Positions 1-6,443 of a stretch of 12,640 nt of DNA are shown here, in pieces. Position numbers and translations under genes: made by a program. The notes beneath the pieces were generated by a model. That model worked only from the letters and a program-made list of their open reading frames with translations, searched no databases and was not told where the DNA came from. Source of the DNA: DATESZ01 sp035283845 (GTDB taxonomy: Bacteria; Desulfobacterota; Syntrophia; Syntrophales; JACQWR01); assembly GCA_035283845.1 (NCBI GenBank), contig DATESZ010000193.1, positions 1 to 12,640 of the forward strand, written 5' to 3'. Position 1 is the first letter of the stretch. Every line of letters starts with the position of its first letter.

Positions 1-459
1 CATAAGTCAGGTCAATTCCGAGACAATCTAACCATCAACAAAAGGAGGCAAGAGATGAAAGTCGCAATCCCTTCATAAGTCAGGTCAATTCCGAGCAAAG
101 AAAATGGAAGCAGCAAAGAAAGTAGTACTAGCGTCAAGTCGCAATCCCTTCATAAGTCAGGTCAATTCCGAGTGAAAATCTCAATACATCGGATAAACTA
201 AAAGCAATTAGTCGCAATCCCTTCATAAGTCAGGTCAATTCCGAGTAGGAGGGCAAGCAGATGCGGCAATGCAGACAAGGTCGCAATCCCTTCATAAGTC
301 AGGTCAATTCCGAGAGGGCAAGCAGATGCGGCAATGCAGACAATGTACTTACGTCGCAATCCCTTCATAAGTCAGGTCAATTCCGAGTTGCCTATTCGAG
401 GAACTAATGAAGAATGGTATTATAGTCGCAATCCCTTCATAAGTCAGGTCAATTCCGAG
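1..459 (-). CRISPR. CRISPR array, 7 repeats (first one partial) and 6 spacers, type III-A associated
   Basis: A 35-base repeat starts at 61, 138, 211, 280, 353 and 425. Its last 22 bases also occupy 1-22, so the array continues beyond the left edge. The six full copies look identical. Spacers are 23-60 (38), 96-137 (42), 173-210 (38), 246-279 (34), 315-352 (38) and 388-424 (37); this length spread is usual for type III. As written the repeat begins GTCGCAATCCC and ends TTCCGAG. Its reverse complement ends in ATTGCGAC, resembling the ATTGAAAC 3' end of many Cas6-processed repeats. I therefore infer transcription on the minus strand, with crRNAs carrying an AUUGCGAC handle and the leader on the right. 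The cas operon on the same strand reads toward the array. Spacers 4 and 5 share 29 bases. Confidence 0.98.
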
Positions 460-600
460 CTCGGCCCTTTTTCACGTCGCAAAATCATGTGGTTATCACT
501 CCATTTCCGCAGACCTACCAACGAAAATATGGAAAATGACATATTGTCCTCCTTCCCCGCCGACCATACATGGCGTAACATACTAATTTAATGGATAAAT

Positions 601-702
601 AGGTTACTCCGCGAACCCCACCACAACCAATTTTAATAGATATGCAATAACAATATGTTACAGAACGAACTAGCGGTTGCCCAGAGGTTCGCGGAGTAGC
701 CT
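601..702. repeat. 17-base inverted repeat flanking 68 bases in the leader
   Basis: AGGTTACTCCGCGAACC at 601-617 faces GGTTCGCGGAGTAGCCT at 686-702; 16 of 17 positions pair, and the remaining one is a G-T wobble in RNA of one strand. Inside, AACC at 625-628 and GGTT at 675-678 extend the pairing after a symmetrical 7-base internal loop. Either this is an RNA fold at the start of the array transcript, or a small terminal-inverted-repeat element of about 102 bases. I see no clear target-site duplication, which favours the RNA fold. Confidence 0.75.
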
Positions 703-704
703 AA

Positions 705-738
705 ACGATCCCTACAAGACGATCTATTCAGTTGTCAA
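705..738 (-). promoter_or_regulatory. Candidate leader promoter
   Basis: On the minus strand a consensus TTGACA lies at 738-733. No good -10 box follows: at spacings of 16 to 18 bases the hexamers are TGTAGG, GTAGGG and TAGGGA. If used, transcription would begin near 700-705, at the outer end of the 17-base inverted repeat. The -35 is excellent and the -10 poor, so this is tentative and may need an activator. Confidence 0.35.
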
Positions 739-772
739 AGAACACCCATGCCTGGGACAGGCGCAACGAAGA

Positions 773-827
773 ATGAAAGTCTGCTTTTGCAACATATTGA
801 ATTCTAATCAAATATTTTGACTTTCAT
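773..827. repeat. 9-base inverted repeat between effector gene and leader
   Basis: ATGAAAGTC at 773-781 is mirrored by GACTTTCAT at 819-827 with 37 A/T-rich bases between. It lies between the stop of the CARF-HEPN gene and the leader TTGACA box. It could be a binding site for a DNA-bending protein or a weak transcript fold. Function unknown. Confidence 0.5.
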
Positions 828-842
828 ATAAACCAATGCATC

Positions 843-861
843 CACCTGCATCTTGCAGATG
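843..861 (-). terminator. Hairpin at the end of the cas operon, possible terminator or RNA end
   Basis: On the minus strand CATCTGCA, a 3-base loop and TGCAGGTG form an 8-base stem with one wobble pair, 23 bases past the stop of the CARF-HEPN gene. No run of T follows on the minus strand, so it is not a classic intrinsic terminator. It may only protect the 3' end, and read-through into the array is possible. Confidence 0.35.
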
Positions 862-884
862 TACACTTTTCAAAACAATTTTAT

Positions 885-2111
885 TCACAGTTGCGGAAAA
901 TCTAAAAAATCCTTTACTTGTACAAATTCGGCAACTGTTTCGAAGATGCTATTGGCCGTATGTTCATTCACAGGTTGAATGCCATGTGCCAGTATGGAGT
1001 AGTTTCTGCTGCTCTGAATATCCTTGATTTTCTTTTCGTTCTCGAAAAATCTGTTTCCCGCATCATGCCCGGCTACCTGTAAAACCTTATACGTCGCCTG
1101 CAGCGGCAATTTTAAAAGGCCATTTTGGGGATTAATGTATTTCAGTTTGAATTCATCCCGAATTGCTGCGGGAATACTGGTAACCTTGACCTTATCTGTC
1201 CCGCATCCTGTCGTTTTCTCGAAGCATATCTGGCCATAGAGTTCCAGTGCCCTGTAGACACGTGCCGCGGCGTCATCATAGCGCTTGTCTGCCATTCGAC
1301 GGCGGGCATTGTTCAATAAATCCTCTACGAGGGTAAAATCATGCCGCGTCATGTCCTTTGTGCCTTCAAGAATAGCCGTGAGAACAGCGAAACATTGCCG
1401 AGTTTTATCCGCAAACCCCAGCAGATCTTCATTCGGATAATGAGTGAGATATTCATCCATATGGATAATACCTTTCTGCATCGAATTCAGGGCCGAGCGG
1501 TGGTTGAACTGCTCCCAGTGAAGAAATCCCTGAGTAACAGGCCGAAGAAACTGGAAAAAATTCTTTATCTGTTGGGGTAATTCCCGCTTGCAAAAGTCAA
1601 TAATCTGGATCACAGAAGCATATCTTCGGCTATTGAACAGCGTAATGATCTGCCTCCGCTCTTCCTCGGCAAATATGGACCAGGGACTCATCTCTGGAAA
1701 CATCTTTTCATGACCGCTTACTACCGTACCCAGTCCGTCCCTGTTGCGCAACTCTCCGCCCACATAATTGAACTGATAAGGCTCCCCGATTGTTGCCAGG
1801 ATCAGCGCCGCCGTCATCACCTTTGTGCCGCCGGTATAGTCTACCAGGACATCCTCCGGCGCCGTGCCGGATTGCCTCACTCTGTCCACGCACTTTCGCG
1901 CCGCCTTGTAACATTCAAACATGATGTTCGGGTTTTCGGTAATCTCGCTTTGCACAGACGGTTTTGCAGAGAGAACGGACAATATCTCACCGGCTTTCAG
2001 GATGGAATCGTGGGATGAGAGAAACACGATCTTCTCCGGTTGATGCTCCAAGATGCTTTTCTGCAACGGTTCCGGTGAGCCGCCAAGAGACATTATCATC
2101 ATTTTAGTCAT
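885..2111 (-). CDS. CARF-HEPN ribonuclease, Cas02710/TIGR02710 family (Csm6-like ancillary effector)
   Basis: 408 residues. The N-terminal half is a CARF (CRISPR-associated Rossmann) domain: it opens with MSLGGSPEPL (residues 7-16) and has the ligand-loop signature DYTGGTKVMTAAL at 91-103. The C-terminal half is helical and HEPN-like: RYDDAAARVYRALELYGQ at 277-294 looks like an early HEPN helix, and RNYSILAH at 369-376 gives the R-x6-H catalytic motif. Members of this type are cyclic-oligoadenylate-activated RNases that act in the cytoplasm beside type III complexes. By inference Cas10 in this locus makes the activator. The gene is last in the run before the array and is separated from csm5 by the PIN/68-residue insert. 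The chosen ATG has only a weak upstream AGAG; ATG codons at residues 4, 5 and 7 are alternatives. Family confidence is high; the exact ligand (cA4 or cA6) cannot be told. Confidence 0.9.
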   Translation of the reverse strand: MTKMMIMSLGGSPEPLQKSILEHQPEKIVFLSSHDSILKAGEILSVLSAKPSVQSEITENPNIMFECYKAARKCVDRVRQSGTAPEDVLVDYTGGTKVMTAALILATIGEPYQFNYVGGELRNRDGLGTVVSGHEKMFPEMSPWSIFAEEERRQIITLFNSRRYASVIQIIDFCKRELPQQIKNFFQFLRPVTQGFLHWEQFNHRSALNSMQKGIIHMDEYLTHYPNEDLLGFADKTRQCFAVLTAILEGTKDMTRHDFTLVEDLLNNARRRMADKRYDDAAARVYRALELYGQICFEKTTGCGTDKVKVTSIPAAIRDEFKLKYINPQNGLLKLPLQATYKVLQVAGHDAGNRFFENEKKIKDIQSSRNYSILAHGIQPVNEHTANSIFETVAEFVQVKDFLDFPQL

Positions 2112-2158
2112 GAATTATCTCTGTTGTCCGTATTGAAACTTGAACCAGACGCTCCAAA

Positions 2159-2365
2159 TTATTCATTTGCCTGATTTGCATGGTGTTCCATGGCTTTCCG
2201 GGACAGATCTTCAACCGTCATGTTTTCCCAGAGACTTTTACGCCATTCTGTATAGTCGAAATTATCGCGCTTGATGAGAGCTATAAACCGTTCCGCCTCG
2301 ACCAGATCCAGCTTCTCAAAAATAGCCTGGAAACCGTCGTGCTTGATCAGTGTGTCAGTTCTCAT
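2159..2365 (-). CDS. Small hypothetical protein paired with a PIN-domain gene (putative antitoxin-like partner)
   Basis: 68 residues, charged, with no membrane segment. The pattern MRTDTLIKHDGFQAIFEKLD then EAERFIALI, DYTEWRKSLW and VEDLSRKAME resembles small proteins often encoded next to VapC-like PIN genes in anaerobic bacteria. I recognise the look, not a named family. The start is well supported: GGAGG lies 7 bases upstream of the ATG. It begins 2 bases after the stop of the PIN reading frame and would be cotranscribed with it. Here it follows the PIN gene, whereas classical VapB antitoxins precede their toxin. DNA-binding residues are not evident. The frame is intact although its partner is broken. 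The 10-base sequence CTCCAAATTA occurs on both sides (2152-2161 and 2374-2383). An antitoxin role is inferred from context only. Confidence 0.7.
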   Translation of the reverse strand: MRTDTLIKHDGFQAIFEKLDLVEAERFIALIKRDNFDYTEWRKSLWENMTVEDLSRKAMEHHANQANE

Positions 2366-2367
2366 TT

Positions 2368-2798
2368 TTATACCTCCAAATTAATGAATTCCACTGGATT
2401 GATTATTTTCAGGTCAACGACAGACGTCTGCTTCGCTAAGATGCCCTTATCCACGGTCATAAAAAAGTCCGCCTTACATCCGAGTGCACAGGCGATGTGA
2501 AGGGAGTCTTTTATACCGAATCCGGCCTCATGGAATCGTGACGCATCTGCGAGTATTGTCGGCGCTGCCATGATTGTTATGGCAGCAATCGAATGCCACC
2601 GGTAAATTGAGTTTCTCGCGTCAATGTCGGGATTAGCAATGTTTTCATAGTCAAGCATATAGCTCCATGCGAGTTCTATCTTTCCATCCTTGATTTTACG
2701 TTGAATAAAGAGCTTCGCTTCCGTTTCAAGATAGACACGGGCTGCGATTGATCGTCGAAAGGACGGTTAAAGCAACACAGATCCATATATACGAGCAT
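2368..2798 (-). pseudogene. PIN-domain (VapC-like) nuclease gene with a single frameshift
   Basis: The gene starts at ATG 2798, with AGGAG about 8 bases upstream, and reads MLVYMDLCCFNRPFDDQSQP. Near 2739-2741 (a GGG run on the plus strand) the frame must change by one lost base. It then continues as RVYLETEAKLFIQRKI and ELAWSYMLDYENIANP, and later GIKDSLHIACALGCKADFF and MTVDKGIL, to the stop at 2368. Together these give about 143 residues, the normal PIN size, with candidate metal ligands in all the usual places: Asp in MDLC, Glu in DYENIANP, Asp in KDSLHIA and Asp in TVDKG. Everything but the frame is preserved, so the lesion is recent or a sequencing error. Without repair, only an internal ATG at 2658 would give a fragment lacking the first catalytic Asp. 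It sits between csm5 and the CARF-HEPN gene with its own promoter. Confidence 0.85.
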
Positions 2799-2826
2799 AG
2801 TTATTACTCCTCTTTATGACCTTGTA

Positions 2827-2855
2827 ATTATAGCGTGTCAACAGGTTGCTGTCCA
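2827..2855 (-). promoter_or_regulatory. Sigma-70-type promoter for the PIN module, internal to the cas locus
   Basis: On the minus strand TGGACA (2855-2850), a 17-base spacer and a perfect TATAAT (2832-2827) stand about 29 bases before the PIN-gene ATG. The spacer contains CAAC-CT-GTTG, arms that could bind a dimeric repressor and that resemble the core of the palindromes near cas6 and cas10. This promoter could also feed the downstream CARF-HEPN gene. Confidence 0.7.
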
Positions 2856-2910
2856 TTTTCTTTTTTCCCTGCAAAGTCATGGAGTTTACCTTCCTATTCT
2901 TCAATTGATC

Positions 2911-4278
2911 CTACTGGAGATAAGCCTTCAGTTTTTCTTTTGCTTTGCTTCCCTTGAAGACACCACCCATGTGGTCCTTGACAGTTTGTGCAAATTTCTG
3001 TTTATCGTCTTCTGACATGAGTGCCTTTAAAGTGTTGTCAATGGTGGATCCGATTTTTCCGGCGTCATTGGCCTTGATGCCTTTGACTGCATCACACCAT
3101 TTTTCCAAGAGGGTACGCTCTACTACCGGGGGTTTTTCATCAAACGGTTTGCTCTCCTGCTTTGGTAGCCTCATTGACACAGTGGCAACTGCCGGTTTGT
3201 CCTCGGGAAGATCGTATGGCGCCTCCAGAACGACCCAGCCAAAGGGTCGCAGGGTGCTTTTTGCACCAGGCGCCGGTTTACGAACCTCTGCGGCGAGCCA
3301 GAAGGTTGAGGCGCCGATGGATGATGTTATCTGCTTGCCGCCACCGCGCATGATCTTGATTTGCCGGTGTCCTTCTATGGTCAGGCATTCTGCACCAGAA
3401 TGACGACCAATCCGGAGAAGATGACCATCTTTCAATGGATCATATGGCGTACCCGCGATATCGACTGTGGCCAGTTGAAGATCTTCACGCTTCTTCTCAT
3501 CTGTGTAGAATTTAATGGCATTATCAAAAAGAAGCTTCTGCGAAAGAGGTGTTTTGATTCCCGCATCGGCAAATGGTTCATCAATCGTAACCGAACCGGA
3601 AAAAACGGCGCCTGGTTCGATCACTTCGAGGATCTGATAAGGGCCGCGCGCTGTCTGATCGGATGGTTTTTTCTTTTCATTGACCGCATAGACGATCTTC
3701 GTTTTGACACCGTATAGGGGGGTAAAATCGGATACCTTGAGCATCCGCAGGGGATCGGTTTGAAAAGAACCCTTCAGGAGATCTTTCTCAAGTTCTTTTC
3801 CCTTACGTTCAGTGGAAGGAGAAACCTTAGCCAGCAGGTTGAGATAGGCTGTTCGCAATGCACCCTTGATGGCTGAGCCGGGAATGTAGGGCAACTTCGA
3901 GTTAATATTGAAGGCCGTCCGGTTGATGGTAAACTGGTTCATATCATTCTGAAGCCGCCTGTCTCCCATTTTCATTGTTAACAGGGCTTGATAATGGTCA
4001 ATAAACCCCTTGCTCAGATGTACGCCACGGCCGGCAACCGGTTTGCCGCGCATAAATTTGTAAAGTTCCAGCTGAGAGTCTATTGTGCCTCTGGCGCATA
4101 TCTGGCTGAACAGGGATTTGTCTTTATCAGACAGACTGTCTATAAAATCAATAGGATCAAAAGAAGTCAGCGCCTGAGCGTTTTCATCCACGACAAAACC
4201 AGTGGGTTCATAGACCTCATCACAACCAACGTGAATCGGCGCCAATGTTCGGAGGAAGAAAATATTATGACTCTTCAT
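2911..4278 (-). CDS. csm5: Csm5, type III-A effector RAMP subunit
   Basis: 455 residues. Csm5 caps the Csm complex at the 3' end of the crRNA and is needed for crRNA maturation in studied systems. The N terminus FFLRTLAPIHVGCDEVYEP (7-25) and the RAMP segment LPYIPGSAIKGALRTAY (129-145) are characteristic. The C-terminal 80 or so residues are lysine-rich and helical. The start ATG overlaps the csm4 stop by four bases (ATGA), which implies translational coupling and fixes the start. The stop is TAG at 2913-2911, about 113 bases before the PIN gene; this gap contains the promoter of the PIN module and no obvious terminator. Length is somewhat above the usual 350-400 residues, the extra being in the C-terminal region. 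Confidence 0.95.
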   Translation of the reverse strand: MKSHNIFFLRTLAPIHVGCDEVYEPTGFVVDENAQALTSFDPIDFIDSLSDKDKSLFSQICARGTIDSQLELYKFMRGKPVAGRGVHLSKGFIDHYQALLTMKMGDRRLQNDMNQFTINRTAFNINSKLPYIPGSAIKGALRTAYLNLLAKVSPSTERKGKELEKDLLKGSFQTDPLRMLKVSDFTPLYGVKTKIVYAVNEKKKPSDQTARGPYQILEVIEPGAVFSGSVTIDEPFADAGIKTPLSQKLLFDNAIKFYTDEKKREDLQLATVDIAGTPYDPLKDGHLLRIGRHSGAECLTIEGHRQIKIMRGGGKQITSSIGASTFWLAAEVRKPAPGAKSTLRPFGWVVLEAPYDLPEDKPAVATVSMRLPKQESKPFDEKPPVVERTLLEKWCDAVKGIKANDAGKIGSTIDNTLKALMSEDDKQKFAQTVKDHMGGVFKGSKAKEKLKAYLQ

Positions 4279-5300
4279 CTTTCAAGCTCCAATGTGAAAG
4301 GTAGATAAAGGGCGTAACCCTGAACGATGGTTCTTTCATCACACTTCGATACGCCCGTAATGGCCTGCCCTATATAGGGTTTGGCAAAGGCATTATTTCC
4401 CTTTGGCATAAAGACCGCTCCCTCGTCTGCCATAATTACAGGGTTTTTAAAAGGGTTGGTTGAACGGGCCAGGGTGTCTCCGTGTTTGCCGAAACGAACA
4501 AAAGGGGTAAAATAACTTGCGGCGTATGCACCTTTTTCCGGGACAACGGGGGAAAGGACATAACAGGCATTCGGCGTTTTTGCAGAGGGAAACGCAATTT
4601 CTTTAAATCCGCATACCAAGAAACGTCCGCCGCCCGTGGAAGCATCTCTGCCAAAACCGGTTTTCCCGATCCGCTCAATGCCTTTACGCACCCTTTCAAT
4701 ATCGGTTGCTTCCTCATCGATCAGGATAAATAAGGCCAGCTCCGCATCATGAATAAAACATGTACCCGATTGCTCGTAGGGTGCAAAAATGCCGAGCCCC
4801 GTGGTCATGGTCGTGCGATTGATCGTGTTGTGCTGCTGGTCAAAGTCGCGGGTATAAGTGGTTGGAATCTCTTGCCGGTGACGGGAGGCAAGTTTTCCGA
4901 TAGCCAGCCCGGCGAGTTCCCCATCTGTTTTGTATACAGCATGTTCCAGAGTCATCGACAGATTGTCGGCCAGGAGCATCCACTTCAACTTGGCCTTTTC
5001 CTTTCGTTCCTTCATCTGCTTACATCTGCCGATAGATTTAGACGCCGGGAAAAGAAAGGAGATGGGAATGTCCGGTTTTCTTACGGCATAACGGGAGCTG
5101 GCATCGGATAACCTCGGCCAGGCAGATGAGAAAACGGCAAACGGTCTCTCTGGGTATTGGGCGATCCACTTATCCAGACCACCATTCAGCAGACCGGGAT
5201 CATAGGCCGCCTGCCAGCAGAAATGGCCAAAGATCGTGTCCCCTTTCAAGGGGGTGCCAAACCATCCATCAGGTCTGATCGTGATCTCGTAGAGTTTCAA
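4275..5300 (-). CDS. csm4: Csm4, type III-A effector RAMP subunit binding the crRNA handle
   Basis: 341 residues. Csm4 pairs with Cas10 at the foot of the complex and holds the 5' handle of the crRNA. FGTPLKGDTIFGHFCW (14-29) is the typical N-terminal Csm4 motif, TTMTTGLGIFAPYE (163-176) the central one, and TGFGRDASTGGGRF (214-227) the glycine-rich RAMP loop. The start is TTG at 5300-5298, chosen because MKLYEITI fits the family exactly, GGAGG lies about 9 bases upstream, and no in-frame ATG precedes the conserved segment. The gene begins 18 bases after csm3 and ends inside the csm5 start codon. A TTG start may set its output below that of csm3, which is needed in several copies; this is inference. 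Confidence 0.95.
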   Translation of the reverse strand: MKLYEITIRPDGWFGTPLKGDTIFGHFCWQAAYDPGLLNGGLDKWIAQYPERPFAVFSSAWPRLSDASSRYAVRKPDIPISFLFPASKSIGRCKQMKERKEKAKLKWMLLADNLSMTLEHAVYKTDGELAGLAIGKLASRHRQEIPTTYTRDFDQQHNTINRTTMTTGLGIFAPYEQSGTCFIHDAELALFILIDEEATDIERVRKGIERIGKTGFGRDASTGGGRFLVCGFKEIAFPSAKTPNACYVLSPVVPEKGAYAASYFTPFVRFGKHGDTLARSTNPFKNPVIMADEGAVFMPKGNNAFAKPYIGQAITGVSKCDERTIVQGYALYLPFTLELER

Positions 5301-5318
5301 GATGACCCACCTCCATCC

Positions 5319-6023
5319 TTAAAAGAGTTTCAGGTTGTCAAATTTATGCTGAAGTTCGCCATCGGCAAACTGAAAGGCAACCTTTCCGTAACCTCGGCTG
5401 CCACTTCCGCCGAGTGCATCCATTTGAAGCAATTTCAAACCGCGAAGCAAGTAATCAAAAAGTTCATCCTCATTCTCGTTGAGAAGCTTGAGTGTCACGG
5501 AGAAATCGAATTCCACATCGGCAGGGACCCGTTCGGAAAAACGAGGATTCTGTGCAGTTCCTGTAATGCGGTCGATACTGTTTTCCGACTTCACTTCGGT
5601 GAGACTGAGTCTTTCGCGATAGGCTTTGTCACGCCATTCCTTCGTCAGCTGACAGTCGGAAAAAGATACGCGAGTCGGTCCGATTCCCAGCTCCTCAACA
5701 ATTTCAGGATGTGAACCGCCCGTACCGAAAACCTTGACAATCTTGATGGCCTTTTCCTTTTCAGTATCTGTCAACTTTTTGATGAGATCGGCCTGAATAG
5801 GACGGCCCTCTGATTTTATCACCAGGCCGCTTTCCATTTCCAACAGTGATCTCACCTTGCCTTTTATGGACGATCCGGGGATGTAAGGCTCCTGAGTATG
5901 GGGGTGCTTGACGACGGGGTTATCCGTCCCGCCTATGTGCATTTCCATATCGCCCGCGCCGATGTGCAGTCCACTTTTCAGAATGATTTTCCCTTTGATT
6001 TCCTTTATGTCAATAAGCTGCAT
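5319..6023 (-). CDS. csm3: Csm3, backbone RAMP and target-RNA nuclease
   Basis: 234 residues, normal for Csm3. Several copies form the spine of the effector and each cuts the target RNA at 6-base steps. The segment GLHIGAGDMEMHIGGTDNPV (18-37) includes Asp34, which aligns with the catalytic aspartate (Asp33 of well-studied Csm3), so target cleavage should be active. YIPGSSIKGKVRSLLE (47-62) is the conserved RAMP signature, SIDRITGTAQNPRFSERV (149-166) the thumb region and LGGSGSRGYGKV (204-215) the glycine-rich loop. AGGAGGG stands 4 bases before the ATG. The gene begins 9 bases after csm2, whose stop lies within this ribosome binding site. Confidence 0.97.
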   Translation of the reverse strand: MQLIDIKEIKGKIILKSGLHIGAGDMEMHIGGTDNPVVKHPHTQEPYIPGSSIKGKVRSLLEMESGLVIKSEGRPIQADLIKKLTDTEKEKAIKIVKVFGTGGSHPEIVEELGIGPTRVSFSDCQLTKEWRDKAYRERLSLTEVKSENSIDRITGTAQNPRFSERVPADVEFDFSVTLKLLNENEDELFDYLLRGLKLLQMDALGGSGSRGYGKVAFQFADGELQHKFDNLKLF

Positions 6024-6032
6024 ATGTCCCTC

Positions 6033-6434
6033 CTATGAAGCATCGTATTGCTTGTAAAAACCCATGAAAGCCTCGAACAGATTGGTAAAGACGGCAAGAT
6101 CTTTACTATCGCGAATCTGACCGATCGAGTCTTTCATGAAGGATGTAAAGTTCCCTGTTACCAGCTTGCGCCCCTCCGCATAGGCTGCCTTGGCAATGAG
6201 CATGTTCACATAAGGGATGATGCTGTCCCATGCCTCCGCATTTGATCGGTTATTGGCGATAGAGTTCAGTCGCACAACCTCGTCATAGAATTTGCGGATC
6301 TGGGTACGCTTATTCCGTTCGGGCCTTTCCTTAATGCCTTCTTCGTGAATGTCTTTCGCCAGCTTTTCCGCCTTTTTGGAAAACAGGGTTGGATCAATCA
6401 GGCGGCCTGTCTGATCTTTGTAAAATTGAATCAT
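6033..6434 (-). CDS. csm2: Csm2, small subunit of the type III-A effector
   Basis: 133 residues, almost entirely helical and rich in Lys, Arg and Glu, as expected for the small subunit that lies along the crRNA-target duplex opposite Csm3. Recognisable parts are the N-terminal FYKDQTGRLIDPTLFSKKAEK, the basic NKRTQIRKFYDEVVRL and the C-terminal LAVFTNLFEAFMGFYKQY. It has no enzymatic motif. The ATG is preceded by AGGAGG at 5-6 bases, and this site overlaps the end of cas10, 9 bases away. Its place between cas10 and csm3 is the standard III-A order and supports the III-A call over III-B or III-D. Confidence 0.95.
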   Translation of the reverse strand: MIQFYKDQTGRLIDPTLFSKKAEKLAKDIHEEGIKERPERNKRTQIRKFYDEVVRLNSIANNRSNAEAWDSIIPYVNMLIAKAAYAEGRKLVTGNFTSFMKDSIGQIRDSKDLAVFTNLFEAFMGFYKQYDAS

Positions 6435-6443
6435 CTTTTCCTC

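Larger units (their letters stand above)
460..740 (-). promoter_or_regulatory. CRISPR leader
   Basis: This non-coding stretch adjoins the last repeat at the end from which a minus-strand array transcript would enter. It holds a long inverted repeat (601-617/686-702), a perfect TTGACA box on the minus strand (738-733), and, 16 bases from the array edge, the heptamer TTGCGAC (minus, 482-476), which copies the 3' end of the repeat. No convincing gene lies here; the reading frame over 334-591 is array plus leader. The leader assignment follows from the inferred repeat orientation. Confidence 0.7.

Noticed and set aside
334..591. 85-codon plus-strand reading frame with a repeated RNPFISQVNSEL motif
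   Set aside because: It is the CRISPR repeat translated twice, running on into the leader; no ribosome binding site and no real protein.
750..762. GCCTG-GGA-CAGGC hairpin as an operon terminator
   Set aside because: Five-base stem with three-base loop and no T run on either side; too weak to call.
2827..2843. TTGACA directly followed three bases later by TATAAT
   Set aside because: A 3-base spacer cannot form a promoter; the TATAAT is better paired with TGGACA at 17 bases.
3162..5714. Long plus-strand frames opposite csm3, csm4 and csm5
   Set aside because: They mirror well-supported minus-strand genes, lack ribosome binding sites and have no family resemblance.
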